From positions 70,988 through 134,987 of the forward strand of contig JBEKHB010000011.1 of assembly GCA_050012495.1 (NCBI GenBank): a stretch of DNA of 64,000 nucleotides, written 5' to 3'. The position numbers were made by a program, and so were the translations under genes. This DNA comes from BOG-1155 sp050012495. Its GTDB lineage: Bacteria > Desulfobacterota > Syntrophorhabdia > Syntrophorhabdales > WCHB1-27. The notes below the pieces were generated by a model. That model was given only the letters and a program-made list of their open reading frames with translations, did no database searches and was not told the origin of the DNA. Below are positions 33,010 to 42,427 of this stretch, one piece after another; the stretch's first letter is position 1, and every line of letters begins with the position of its first letter.

Positions 33010-33947
33010 CCTTTGCCTTTCGCTATACCCGTTACCCGGAGCCCCATCAATCCACGGGGCAGGAAAATAATGGTGAGGATGATAAAAAGCCCCGAGAAAA
33101 TTGGATGGATCTCCGGCAGGAAATATCTCGCAACCTCAAAAACAGCGGTGAGAAGCAGACCGCCTATGATCGGGCCCGTTATCGTGCCCGCACCCCCCAG
33201 CACGCAGATGAGAACGGGGTAGAGTGTCCAGTTCAAGCCGTAGAAACCCTGGGGATCGACAGTAAAGACGTAGTTGGCCAGAAGGGCCCCGCTCATCCCC
33301 GCAAGAAAGGCGGCAACGGCAAAGGAGAGGACTTTGAACTTCAAGACGTTGATGCCGTTTGCCTCGGCGGCCGCCTCGTCTTCTCTGATGGAGACCAGGG
33401 CAAGTCCTATGTGAGATTTTACCATGTAGAGCGAGACCGCGATGCTGAGCAGTGCGAGAAAGAGGGCGATGAAGTAGTGGGGTCTGATAGTGCCGAAGGA
33501 AGAAGCGGGAAGGAGAAGGCCCATGGGCCCTCCGGTAAGGGCGCCTCCTTGAATGGTGACGAGCCTCAGTATCTCCCCGAGACCAAGCGTCCCCAGAGCG
33601 AAATAGTCTCCCCTCAGCTTGGAGAGCAGGGGTATGCCGATAAGGATGGCGAGAATAGAAGCCGCCACCCCCGCCATAATTATGCCGATAGGACTAAGAT
33701 AGCCGATCAATCCCCGGGACCAGGCGATGGCGACCACGTAACCACCGAGACCGAAGAACGCATGCTGGCCGAGGGATACCTGGCCGGTATAGCCGGCCAC
33801 GAGGTTCCAGGACTGCGCCAGGGTCACATAGATCGAGGCCATGAATAGAAAATAGATCAGGTAGGATTTCTCCGGATCGAAGACGAAGGGAACGGCGCAA
33901 CAAGCTGCAATGACGATAATCGGGGGGAAGAGTCTTCTTTTGGTCAT
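32997..33947 (-). CDS. livM: Branched-chain-type ABC permease (LivM family)
   Basis: 316 residues with about nine membrane segments and the LivM signature SLGQHAFFGLGGYVVAIA, plus the EAA-like AAAEANGINVLKFKVLSF loop that contacts the ATPases. It pairs with the LivH-type permease whose gene it overlaps by 4 bp. Confidence 0.87.
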   Translation of the reverse strand: MTKRRLFPPIIVIAACCAVPFVFDPEKSYLIYFLFMASIYVTLAQSWNLVAGYTGQVSLGQHAFFGLGGYVVAIAWSRGLIGYLSPIGIIMAGVAASILAILIGIPLLSKLRGDYFALGTLGLGEILRLVTIQGGALTGGPMGLLLPASSFGTIRPHYFIALFLALLSIAVSLYMVKSHIGLALVSIREDEAAAEANGINVLKFKVLSFAVAAFLAGMSGALLANYVFTVDPQGFYGLNWTLYPVLICVLGGAGTITGPIIGGLLLTAVFEVARYFLPEIHPIFSGLFIILTIIFLPRGLMGLRVTGIAKGKGGAR

Positions 33948-34825
33948 AGCTTCGTACTCATATCGCGAGAAAATAGGCCCTCCGGCCTGAACATCAACAC
34001 GAGGAGGAAAACTGCGTAGGAGACCACGTCAGCCCATCCGCCGGTGAGAAAGAAGGCTGCGTAGCTTTCGACGACGCCTAATAATATTCCCCCGAAAAGC
34101 CCTCCCGCCACGCTTGCCATGCCGCCGATGGCGAGGGCAATCATGGCCTTGAGACTGAAGACAAATCCGGAGAACGGGTCAAAGCCATAGGTTGTGGCCG
34201 TCGCGACCCCGGCCAAACCGGCCAGACCCATACCCAGAGCGAAGGTAATCGTGTTTACCGTGTGGGGGGTGATACCGACCATCATGGCATACCGAAGATT
34301 CTCCGATGCCGCCCTCACCGCCTTGCCCAGCATGGTCTTTTTTAGGAAGAAGGTCACTCCCGCCGTCCCCAAAACGGCCATCACAAATGCCATGAGCCGC
34401 ACGAAGGAGATCTTTATCCCAAGAACGGTCAATGCGTAGGAGGCGTAGCTTGTCTGAACGGCCCTCGAATTGCCTGTAAACATCACGAACATAAGGTTTT
34501 CCAGGAGGGCCATGAGGCCGAAGGCGATCAGCAAAGTGGGGAATTGCCCTGCCTGAGCCACTTTTCTGAAAAGGCCCTGATACAAGCCGATCCCGAGGAT
34601 GAGGGACGCGGGCACGATGAAGATGATCGACACGTACGGATCGATGCCCGTGAAACTGAAAAGCCAGTAGCTGCCGTACGCAGCCAGGATGATTATTGTC
34701 CCCTGGGCTATGAAGACTATCCGCATGGTTCCGAAGATCAGGCTCAATCCGATGGCCGCAATGCCGTACATTGTCCCCGAGAGAATGCCGTTGATCAGAA
34801 CCTGCACAAGGATGCTCGTAAGCAT
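33944..34825 (-). CDS. livH: Branched-chain-type ABC permease (LivH family)
   Basis: 293 residues, all-helical membrane protein starting LINGILSGTMYGIAAIGLSL, the LivH N-terminal signature, with AVRAASENLRYAMMVGI as the ATPase contact loop. It follows livF by 9 bp and overlaps livM. Confidence 0.88.
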   Translation of the reverse strand: MLTSILVQVLINGILSGTMYGIAAIGLSLIFGTMRIVFIAQGTIIILAAYGSYWLFSFTGIDPYVSIIFIVPASLILGIGLYQGLFRKVAQAGQFPTLLIAFGLMALLENLMFVMFTGNSRAVQTSYASYALTVLGIKISFVRLMAFVMAVLGTAGVTFFLKKTMLGKAVRAASENLRYAMMVGITPHTVNTITFALGMGLAGLAGVATATTYGFDPFSGFVFSLKAMIALAIGGMASVAGGLFGGILLGVVESYAAFFLTGGWADVVSYAVFLLVLMFRPEGLFSRDMSTKL

Positions 34826-34834
34826 GGTCGATTC

Positions 34835-35557
34835 TTACCTCAGAGTGCCCATATACGCCCGGTGGATATCCGGATCGGCCAGGAGTTCCTTCCCCGTTCC
34901 CACCATAGTGATCCTCCCGGTCTTAATAACGCAGGCGCGGTCGGCGATCCTCAAGGCCTGATGGATATTCTGCTCAACGAGCAGAATGGTCATCCCCTGG
35001 GCCTTCAACGTCACAATTGTCTCAAACACGGTCTTGACCACTATAGGAGCCAAGCCGAGAGAAGGTTCATCGAGCATGAGGAGCCTTGGTCTCGACATCA
35101 GTGCCCGGCCGATGGCGAGCATCTGCTGTTCACCGCCGCTCATTTTCCCCGCCGGCTGGCTTTGCCGCCTTGCGAGTACGGGGAAAAGGCTCAACACCGA
35201 TGCCAGGCTCTCCTGTTTGAGCGGCCGCGAACGTTTCGGAAAGGCGCCCAGTTCCAGGTTTTCCAGAACGGTCAAGTTGGAAAAAAGACCTCTTCCCTCG
35301 GGGACAAGAGAAATGCCGAGGTTGACTATGGCCATGGGGCTCGTCCCGTCAACGCGGGATCCGAGGAGCTCTATTTTTCCGGAACAGGGACAGAGGAAAC
35401 CGGAGAGTGTCTGGAGAATAGTCGATTTCCCTGCACCGTTCGATCCGATTATGGAGAAGATCTCACCCTCCCTCACATCGAAGCTCACATCCCACAAGGC
35501 CTGGGCATCGCCGTAGCGCACATTGATATCGGTGACGCTAAGCAACGGGTTCGCCAA
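34835..35557 (-). CDS. livF: Branched-chain-type ABC ATPase (LivF family)
   Basis: 240 residues with Walker A GSNGAGKST, signature MSGGEQQMLAIGRAL and Walker B LLMLDEPSLGLAP, all canonical for LivF. The start overlaps the livG end by 20 bp. Confidence 0.9.
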   Translation of the reverse strand: MANPLLSVTDINVRYGDAQALWDVSFDVREGEIFSIIGSNGAGKSTILQTLSGFLCPCSGKIELLGSRVDGTSPMAIVNLGISLVPEGRGLFSNLTVLENLELGAFPKRSRPLKQESLASVLSLFPVLARRQSQPAGKMSGGEQQMLAIGRALMSRPRLLMLDEPSLGLAPIVVKTVFETIVTLKAQGMTILLVEQNIHQALRIADRACVIKTGRITMVGTGKELLADPDIHRAYMGTLR

Positions 35558-36269
35558 GGTATGCCTCCATCACCCTTTTGTCGTGAGCTATTTCCTTGGG
35601 ATGACCTTCAGCGATCTTCTGGCCGTAATCAAGAACGACAATGCGATCGCACAGGTTGAAGACCGCATCCATCTTATGTTCGATCCATATCATGGACAGG
35701 CCGCGGCTGCTCCTGATCGTGCGGAGTACCTCCATGATCTTTTCGGTCTCCGTCGGATTGAGACCGGCCAGTGGCTCGTCGAGGAGAGCAAGGGCCGGAC
35801 GGGTTGCGATGGCGCGCGCGATTTCGACAAGCCTGCGGTCCGAATAGGTGAGATAAGCCGAAACCGTGTCTCTCACTTCTATCAGATCGAGCAGCTCAAG
35901 ACACTCGACGGCTTCATCCAACGCCTTCCTTCTCTGGCCGGTCCTTCCATATACGGCTCCCACGAGAACGTTTTGCAGTACGGTCATGGAGGGACATATT
36001 CTCACAAGCTGGAAGGTCCTCGCAATCCCTCTTCTGCACACGGCGTGCGGCTTAAGGCCGACGAGGCTCTCTCCCATGAACCGGACCAGTCCGGCGTTGG
36101 GACGATAGACACCGGCTACGACGTTAAAAAGGGTGCTTTTCCCCGCCCCGTTAGGCCCGATGAGCCCCAGGATCTCCCCTCGGTTCAATTCGAAGCTCAC
36201 GTCGATGAGAACCTGGAGCCCTCCGAAATACTTACTTACATGCGACACGTCGAGAAGCATGTCGGTCAT
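35538..36269 (-). CDS. livG: Branched-chain-type ABC ATPase (LivG family)
   Basis: 243 residues with Walker A GPNGAGKST, signature TYSDRRLVEIARAIA and Walker B LALLDEPLAGLNPTE, typical of LivG. It is the first transporter gene of the train, 159 bp after the MoaD-like gene. Confidence 0.9.
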   Translation of the reverse strand: MTDMLLDVSHVSKYFGGLQVLIDVSFELNRGEILGLIGPNGAGKSTLFNVVAGVYRPNAGLVRFMGESLVGLKPHAVCRRGIARTFQLVRICPSMTVLQNVLVGAVYGRTGQRRKALDEAVECLELLDLIEVRDTVSAYLTYSDRRLVEIARAIATRPALALLDEPLAGLNPTETEKIMEVLRTIRSSRGLSMIWIEHKMDAVFNLCDRIVVLDYGQKIAEGHPKEIAHDKRVMEAYLGEPVA

Positions 36270-36428
36270 GAACCTTCCCGCCTACAAGCCTTACTCTCCC
36301 GCGACTTTCGCGCAGCGGATATGCACTCCGCGCTGCTACGGGTCACCGCAGCCGTCTTTAGTCCCTTTGCTATTTCAGAAACCGCCGCCGGCCGGCCTAT
36401 GTCAGCCGGAGGCTGCCGCGTCGCCCCC

Positions 36429-36671
36429 TCATCCCCCCATCATGGGTAGGAAGAAGCTTATTTCCTCGTGATCACCGACCGTGTCGCGTGCTTTCCTGGA
36501 GACCCCCTGGGCGATGATTATCCTCGCCTCCTCGGGGGGAAGGCGGAGGATCCCGATAAGGTCCTCATACGTGGTCCCTTCCTCGACGTGCACCGTGATC
36601 CCTGCCTGGGAGTCGTACCCGGCGACATGACGCGGCAGGGTACCATAAAGCTTCACTGTAACCGTGATCAC
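36429..36671 (-). CDS. MoaD/ThiS-family ubiquitin-like sulfur carrier
   Basis: 80 residues from a GTG start (ITVTVKLYGTLPRHV), with a beta-grasp pattern, EEGTTYEDLIGILRLPPEEA and a C-terminal MMGG. The Gly-Gly tail is the site of adenylation and thiocarboxylation in MoaD/ThiS proteins. At the head of a train ending in a tungstopterin enzyme, it probably supplies sulfur for a dedicated pterin cofactor, though a tRNA- or thiamine-type role cannot be excluded. The longer open frame upstream is not coding. Confidence 0.75.
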   Translation of the reverse strand: MITVTVKLYGTLPRHVAGYDSQAGITVHVEEGTTYEDLIGILRLPPEEARIIIAQGVSRKARDTVGDHEEISFFLPMMGG

Positions 36672-36786
36672 ACCACTACCCTTTAAAACCCCCGGAGGCG
36701 GTCCGACTCCTCCTCCGGTACGGTAAACGAAACGTCGTGAATTTGATTTCGATGGATAATGATATCTGCCGGGGGGCGTTGTGGCT

Positions 36787-36804
36787 ATACGTAGGGTTAC
36801 GTAT
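36787..36804. promoter_or_regulatory. Palindromic candidate operator upstream of the gene train
   Basis: ATACGTAGGGTTACGTAT is an inverted repeat with 7-bp arms and a 4-bp centre, 116 bp before the GTG of the MoaD-like gene and 250 bp before the divergent sensor kinase. It is a good candidate site for a regulator of the catabolic train; the regulator is not identified. Confidence 0.4.
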
Positions 36805-36893
36805 CCGTAGCTGAAAATGCCCCTAATTTGAATCACGGCAGATTTTGGCGGCCGGTTTTTTTCGGTCTTCCTTCAATAGAGATCCCCCACTTG

Positions 36894-36997
36894 CAGGGCA
36901 AACGCATTTGGAAACTGGTCTACCCGGCCGCGCCGCATCTCAGGAAGGGTGCCATACGGCCTCACTCAAATTGAGCTTTCCAAATACGTTTGCCCTG
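36894..36997. repeat. Palindromic dispersed repeat (MITE-like), full copy
   Basis: The ends are inverted repeats of 21 bp with one mismatch (CAGGGCAAACGCATTTGG... and its complement). The 104-bp element has no reading frame of note. The right half, in opposite orientation, recurs at 63816-63874 at high identity, so this is a mobile or amplified repeat family. It lies between the divergent MoaD train and the sensor kinase. The rest of the 385-bp gap contains the dyad at 36787 and the kinase promoter. Confidence 0.7.
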
Positions 36998-37016
36998 AAG
37001 GCCCCGGGAAAGGCAG

Positions 37017-37045
37017 TTGTGAAGAGGTATGTTTTGGTCTATAAT
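37017..37045 (+). promoter_or_regulatory. Sigma-70-type promoter of the sensor kinase
   Basis: TTGTGA and a perfect TATAAT are separated by 17 bp. GGGAG follows at once and the ATG is 6 nt later, so the transcript would be nearly leaderless unless another start is used. Confidence 0.5.
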
Positions 37046-37056
37046 GGGAGAATCCG

Positions 37057-39927
37057 ATGAAAACGCGCGAACGCGAAGTATGCGAAAAGCATGGAAAGAA
37101 AAGAAGCTTGGCGGTGACCGGAGCGGATAAGAAACCGGACCGTCACGAAGTCATGCCGGGGATTAAGGTTATGCCGGAAAGGGAACGGGTGGAACTGGAA
37201 CTCCACGCGACCAAGGATTATCTGAGGACCGTCCTTAACAACGTGCATGATGCGATTTTCATCCACGACGTTCAGGGAAAGGTCATAGACGTCAACCGCA
37301 AGACGCTGGAGATGTACAGGGTAAGCCGCGAAGAAGCGATAGAGCTTTCTATCGCCGATGGCTATTCAGCACCCGGAAATCCTGTTGACCGGCTGCCCAT
37401 GCTCTGGAAGCAGGTTATGTCCGGCCGGGACCATTTTTTCGAATGGAAGGCCAGGCGGCCAAAAGATGGTTCCGAATTCGACGTGGAGGTTTTTCTCACC
37501 AGGCTGCCTCTTCCCAGTGGGGTGTTTATCCTCGCGAATGTGCGCGATATCACGGAACGTAAACAGGTGGAAGGGGAGCTTCAGGCCACCAGAGACTACC
37601 TGAGAACAGTCTTCAATAATGTGTATGATGCGATCTTTATCCATGATCTTAACGGAAAAGTCATAGACGTGAACCACAAGATGCTCGAACTGTATAAGGT
37701 AAGCCGCGAAGAAGCGATAGAACTCTGCATTATTCCGGACTTCTCGACCCCGGATTACACCACGGACAAGAGGTTGTCTCGCTGGGCGTTATCTAGCTGG
37801 GAAAAGGTTATATCCGGCGAGGATCAGTTCTTTGAGTGGAAGGCCAGGCGGCCCAAGGACGGTTCCGTCTTCGACGTGGAGGTCTTCCTCACCAGGCTGT
37901 CCCTCCCCAGCGGGGTATTTGTCCTCGCGAATGTGCGCGATATCACGGAACGCAAGCGGATGGAAAAACTGTTGATCAAGGAAAGGGAAACCTTCTTTTC
38001 CGTAATGAAGAACAATCCCCATGGCATCGCCCTGTTCAACAACGATGGAACATTTGTTTACGTCAACCCCGAGTTTACCAACATCACCGGCTACACCCTC
38101 GAAGACGTCCCGAACGGCCGGGAGTGGAGCCGAAGGGCCTACCCGGACCCTGAATACAGGGCAAGGGCTGCAAGGTTCTGGAAGGCCGACACACTCTCGG
38201 AGGGCCGGGGAAGAGACGTAGAATGGAGGGTAGCATGCAAGAACGGGCTGTATAAAGATGTGGAGTTCCGGGTAACCTATTTAGGGGATAAGAGCCTCGT
38301 TGTACTTACCGATACGACGGCCAGAAAGCGGGCGGAAGAAGAATTGCGTGCGGAGAAGCAAAAGTTCCAGACCCTGGCCGAAAGCTCCCCTATCGGTATG
38401 CTCATGGTAGACGCGGATGACCGCATCAAGTATATAAACCCGAAATTCCGGGAGTTGTTCGGGTATGATCTCGTCGATATACCGAGCATGAAGGAATGGG
38501 CTGCAAGGGCATATCCCGAGCCTCTCTACCGGCGTCAGGCAACGTCGGAATGGGCCGGCGTTCGGACCTCCATGAAGGTGGGTGAGGGGAGGCCATACAC
38601 AAGGAAGGTGAATTGCAAGGATACTACACAGAAGTATGTCAACCTTATCCCGGTTCAACTCGAAACGGGTGAGATCATCATGACATGCGAGGACATAACA
38701 GAGAGCAAGGAGGCCGGTGACAGGCTGAGAGAGCGGAATCTGGAGCTGGAAATTCTCAACGATATAATCGGAACAGTCAACAGCTCTCTTCATCTTCCTG
38801 AAATCTCACAGATGCTGAAAAACATCTTTATAGAAAAACTGGGCGCTTCGGCAGGCGGTATCTTCTTCTACGATGAATTGAGTAGTAAGCTGACCATGGA
38901 AACTTGCTGGGGCATTCCGGAGGGCATGCACAACGCGTTCGAGACCTTTGTGCTCAGGAGTTACACCGCCGGGGCCATCATCCGTGAAAATGAAGTAACC
39001 CTGACTAAGAACCACATGAACAGCTTGGGGCCGGACGATTTTCTCCTGAGCAACGTTCTTAGCCAATGGCCTGCCACTCTTTGCATCCCGCTCCTCGCAA
39101 AGAACGAGATTCTGGGCATGATATGTCTGATGGACGAGGATCATGATCGTGTCCGCGATAAGATTGCTTTTTTCAAGACCCTCGGGCAGCAGATCGGCGT
39201 CGTGGCGCAGAACGCCCGCCTCTTCAACGAGGTGCGCCAATCGCATACACAGATGAAGGCGCTTTCCCTCCAGCTTGTAGAGGTCCAGGAAGCTGAGCGC
39301 AGATATATCGCCCGCGAGCTTCATGATGAAATCGGCCAGGAATTGACCGGGCTCAAACTCGCCATCGAGATGTGTATCACCCAGTCTCAGGGGAAAACAA
39401 AAGCAAGTTTGACGGAAGCCAAGTCGGTCGCGAACAAACTACTGGTCCTTGTTCGTGAATTGTCGCTTAATTTGAGGCCGTCCATGCTCGACGACCTTGG
39501 TCTTTTCCCCACATTGGCCTGGCACTTCGGCAGGTTTACCAACCAGACGAATATCCGGGTAGCCTTCAAGCATGCAGGAGTCAACGGCAAACGTTTTTCC
39601 CTGGAAGTGGAAACGGCCATTTACAGAATCGTCCAGGAAGCGCTCACCAACATTGCGCGCCATGCCGGGGTAAATGAGGCGATAGTGCGGCTGCGGTCTG
39701 ACGAAAAAACGATTGGCGTACAGATCGAGGATAGAGGCGTTGGCTTCGACGCCGACATTCTGTCAAAAGGTACTACAAGCGGCTTATACGGCATGCGCGA
39801 GCGGGCCATTCTGTCGGGTGGGCGATTTACAATCGAAACTCGTCCGGGATCCGGTACCTGTCTCACGGCAGAGTTGCCCATTACGCCCGACAGTCAAAAG
39901 GTCAGCGGTTATTATGAGCACCATTGA
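37057..39927 (+). CDS. Multi-PAS/GAF sensor histidine kinase (NarX/HisKA_3 type)
   Basis: 956 residues without membrane segments. Four PAS domains (about 48-165, 175-300, 306-425, 431-550) are followed by a GAF domain (565-720), a HisKA_3 dimerisation domain with the phospho-accepting His near 755 (ARELHDEIGQELTGL), and a HATPase with DRGVGFD and GLYGMRERA. PAS 1 and 2 are near-identical at the sequence level, a recent duplication. The cytosolic location suggests a redox or small-ligand signal. Its partner regulator overlaps by 14 bp. It diverges from the mycofactocin train and may control it. Confidence 0.9.
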   Translation: MKTREREVCEKHGKKRSLAVTGADKKPDRHEVMPGIKVMPERERVELELHATKDYLRTVLNNVHDAIFIHDVQGKVIDVNRKTLEMYRVSREEAIELSIADGYSAPGNPVDRLPMLWKQVMSGRDHFFEWKARRPKDGSEFDVEVFLTRLPLPSGVFILANVRDITERKQVEGELQATRDYLRTVFNNVYDAIFIHDLNGKVIDVNHKMLELYKVSREEAIELCIIPDFSTPDYTTDKRLSRWALSSWEKVISGEDQFFEWKARRPKDGSVFDVEVFLTRLSLPSGVFVLANVRDITERKRMEKLLIKERETFFSVMKNNPHGIALFNNDGTFVYVNPEFTNITGYTLEDVPNGREWSRRAYPDPEYRARAARFWKADTLSEGRGRDVEWRVACKNGLYKDVEFRVTYLGDKSLVVLTDTTARKRAEEELRAEKQKFQTLAESSPIGMLMVDADDRIKYINPKFRELFGYDLVDIPSMKEWAARAYPEPLYRRQATSEWAGVRTSMKVGEGRPYTRKVNCKDTTQKYVNLIPVQLETGEIIMTCEDITESKEAGDRLRERNLELEILNDIIGTVNSSLHLPEISQMLKNIFIEKLGASAGGIFFYDELSSKLTMETCWGIPEGMHNAFETFVLRSYTAGAIIRENEVTLTKNHMNSLGPDDFLLSNVLSQWPATLCIPLLAKNEILGMICLMDEDHDRVRDKIAFFKTLGQQIGVVAQNARLFNEVRQSHTQMKALSLQLVEVQEAERRYIARELHDEIGQELTGLKLAIEMCITQSQGKTKASLTEAKSVANKLLVLVRELSLNLRPSMLDDLGLFPTLAWHFGRFTNQTNIRVAFKHAGVNGKRFSLEVETAIYRIVQEALTNIARHAGVNEAIVRLRSDEKTIGVQIEDRGVGFDADILSKGTTSGLYGMRERAILSGGRFTIETRPGSGTCLTAELPITPDSQKVSGYYEHH

Positions 39928-40570
39928 GATAGTTCTTGCGGATGATCACCGGATTGTCAGGCAGGGTGTAAAGGCATTACTCGAGAATGAGCCGGATTTT
40001 TCTATTGTCGGTGAGGCCGGCGACGGTTTGAGGGCGGTGGAGATTACGGCCCAGCTCAGGCCGCACATACTGGTAGTCGACCTGATGATGCCAAGCCTCA
40101 ATGGGCTGGAAGTGATCCGTCAGGTTGCAAAACTTTCAGCGAAAACCAGGGCGATAATGCTCTCCATGTATATGAATGAGCCGTATGTGTTGGAGGCGTT
40201 GCGGAATGGGGCATATGGATACGTGTTGAAGGAATCGGATATGTCCGACTTAATCCACGCAATCCGTGAGGCGAGTGCGGGCCGTCGCTACCTGGGCCAT
40301 CCCCTCTCCGAGCGAGCTATGGAGGCATATCTGGAAAAGACGGCAGATACGTACCTCGACTTATACGACATGCTAACGACCCGGGAAAGAGAAGTTTTCC
40401 AGCTCGCCGTCGATGGCCATACCAACTCTGAGATCGCCGCAAGCCTTTTTATCAGCCCCCGCACGGTGGAAATACACAAGGCGAACATGATGCGAAAGCT
40501 GTGCCTTCGGACCCACACGGACCTCATCAAGTACGCCCTGAAAAGGGGCCTTATACCCATGGAAGAGTAG
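39914..40570 (+). CDS. NarL/LuxR-type response regulator
   Basis: 218 residues starting MSTIEIVLADDHRIVRQGV. The receiver's phospho-acceptor Asp lies in VVDLMMP (about residue 56), with the conserved Lys in GYVLKESD. The C-terminal LuxR helix-turn-helix (about 155-215) includes LTTREREVFQLAVDGHTNSEI and SPRTVEIHKANMMRKL. It is translationally coupled to the kinase. Targets are unknown; the divergent MoaD-liv-mft promoter is an obvious candidate. Confidence 0.92.
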   Translation: MSTIEIVLADDHRIVRQGVKALLENEPDFSIVGEAGDGLRAVEITAQLRPHILVVDLMMPSLNGLEVIRQVAKLSAKTRAIMLSMYMNEPYVLEALRNGAYGYVLKESDMSDLIHAIREASAGRRYLGHPLSERAMEAYLEKTADTYLDLYDMLTTREREVFQLAVDGHTNSEIAASLFISPRTVEIHKANMMRKLCLRTHTDLIKYALKRGLIPMEE

Positions 40571-40638
40571 CAGGGCCACCTCCCGCGGCAATGCGTTGCG
40601 GCAGCATAATCAACTGCTATGCGATCAGGAAAGAAACC

Positions 40639-42309
40639 ATGAGCATCATGGACGACAAGGGAAAACAATTCCGCCTTTATTTCATGCTGCTCCTCATCGC
40701 AGCACTACCGCTTTTTTCTCTGGGCCTCGCCAATCATGCCCTCTGGACCCCCGACGAGCCCCGCGTCGCGGAGATCGGCAGAGAAATGGCCCTGAATAAC
40801 AATTGGGCCGTCCCGACACTCGATCAAAAACCCTTCCTCGAAGAACCGCCCCTTTATTATGCGGCGATAGCGGCGGTGTTTAAGGCGCTCGGCACTTCTT
40901 CGGATAAGGTCGTCAGGATCCCTTCGGCCATATTCGCTTTCGGCGGCGTCCTTGCCCTCTTCTTCCTCGGCAACATGCTCTCAGGGCCGAGAACCGGACT
41001 TCTCGCAGCCGGGGTCATGGCCGCCTCCGGCGAATATTTTCGCGTGGCCCATTGGGTAATTGTGGATAGCGCACTGACCTGTTTCATTATCTGCGCCCTC
41101 ACGTTTTTCCTCGCGGCATATCTCGCACCCGACAAGGGCAAGCGGTTTCTTTTCTATATCCTGTGTTATATCTCGTGCACCCTCGCCTTTTATGCAAAAG
41201 GCTTTATCGGGGTTGCTATTCCGGGTCTCGCGGTTCTGGCTTTCCTGATCTTCGACAGAAATATCAAGGAGATCCTCAAAATGCATCTGTGGCTGGGAAT
41301 CGCCGTTTTTCTCGCCATGACCCTGCCGTGGTTCCTGTCCCTCTACCATCAGGGGGGCAGCGAGTACCTGACGGTTTTCCTCATCCATAACCATCTTGAG
41401 CGCTTTGCGGGCGGCTCCACGGGTCACCATCAGCCTTTCTACTACTACCTCGCACAGTTTCCCGGAGCGTTCCTGCCATGGAGCCCTTTACTCGTGCCCG
41501 TCTTCCTCCGGAGTTTTCGCAAGCCCCGGCCGCTTCCGGGCAACACGAAACAAGGCCTCCTCTTTGCGCAATGCTGGTTTATTGCCGGTTTTCTGCTTTT
41601 GAGCGCGGCATCGACGAAGCGGGTCCTCTACCTCATGCCCATTTTTGCCCCTATCTCGCTGCTGACGGCCTGGTACATGGAAGCTGCCTTACTGCGAGCC
41701 GGGTTCAGCAAGCTCGAAGACTTCTTCATCCGCGCCTTCGGCTACATTATCCTTATGGTCAGCCTTGTCATCATACCTCTCTTTTTCTACGCCTCCGGGA
41801 AATACGGGTTCGGCGTGCCTCCAAAAGAAACGACCTGGACGGTGTTCTTGACTCTGGCCGCAATCGTCCTCTCGCTCATGGCGCTACGGGGCCGCGCAAA
41901 GGATATGGGGCGATTTTGGGCATGTTCGAGCGCCTCGGTCTTTTCACTCCTCCTCCTCGGTCTGGTGGCTGCAATGCCCCTCCTCGACCGGTACAAGAGC
42001 TTTGTGCCGTTCTGCAACGCAGTCATTGCCGCGGTCCCTGCCTCGGCCCCTCTTTACGGGTACCAGCCTGATGAAACTCTGAGAGGAGTGGTGCCTTTCT
42101 ATACCGGACGGTTCTTGAGTGAAATGGAAACCCTGCCCGCATTGGAGGAAGCCATCGGAAAAACGCACACTGCTTTTGTGGTGATAAGGGATAAAAACGG
42201 AAAGGTCGAAGAGGAGCTGCTTTCTACGGGAAAGTTCTCGGCCCTCGCCAGGCAAGGAATGGACGCTACCCGCTCCGTCGTGCTTTTCACGACCGGTCGC
42301 GTCCCCTGA
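40639..42309 (+). CDS. GT39/ArnT-like membrane glycosyltransferase
   Basis: 556 residues with about eleven membrane segments. The first loop contains ALWTPDEPRVAEIGREMA, the acidic DE motif of the PMT/ArnT (GT-C) superfamily, followed by KPFLEEPPLYYAAIA. Such enzymes move a sugar from a polyprenyl-phosphate donor to lipid A or protein at the outer face of the inner membrane. ATG at 40639 after CAGGAAAG is preferred to an upstream in-frame ATG that overlaps the regulator. It lies just before the lipid A operon, so lipid A modification is plausible. Confidence 0.78.
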   Translation: MSIMDDKGKQFRLYFMLLLIAALPLFSLGLANHALWTPDEPRVAEIGREMALNNNWAVPTLDQKPFLEEPPLYYAAIAAVFKALGTSSDKVVRIPSAIFAFGGVLALFFLGNMLSGPRTGLLAAGVMAASGEYFRVAHWVIVDSALTCFIICALTFFLAAYLAPDKGKRFLFYILCYISCTLAFYAKGFIGVAIPGLAVLAFLIFDRNIKEILKMHLWLGIAVFLAMTLPWFLSLYHQGGSEYLTVFLIHNHLERFAGGSTGHHQPFYYYLAQFPGAFLPWSPLLVPVFLRSFRKPRPLPGNTKQGLLFAQCWFIAGFLLLSAASTKRVLYLMPIFAPISLLTAWYMEAALLRAGFSKLEDFFIRAFGYIILMVSLVIIPLFFYASGKYGFGVPPKETTWTVFLTLAAIVLSLMALRGRAKDMGRFWACSSASVFSLLLLGLVAAMPLLDRYKSFVPFCNAVIAAVPASAPLYGYQPDETLRGVVPFYTGRFLSEMETLPALEEAIGKTHTAFVVIRDKNGKVEEELLSTGKFSALARQGMDATRSVVLFTTGRVP

Positions 42310-42427
42310 AACGCAACACCCCGGCGCCGTCGCATGATAATCTCCTGCCTGCAATTGTCGCGACCACGATGCACCGCTCCTTTTTACCTTTACAATTTCC
42401 CATTAATCTGTTAGTTTTCCTATCTGA

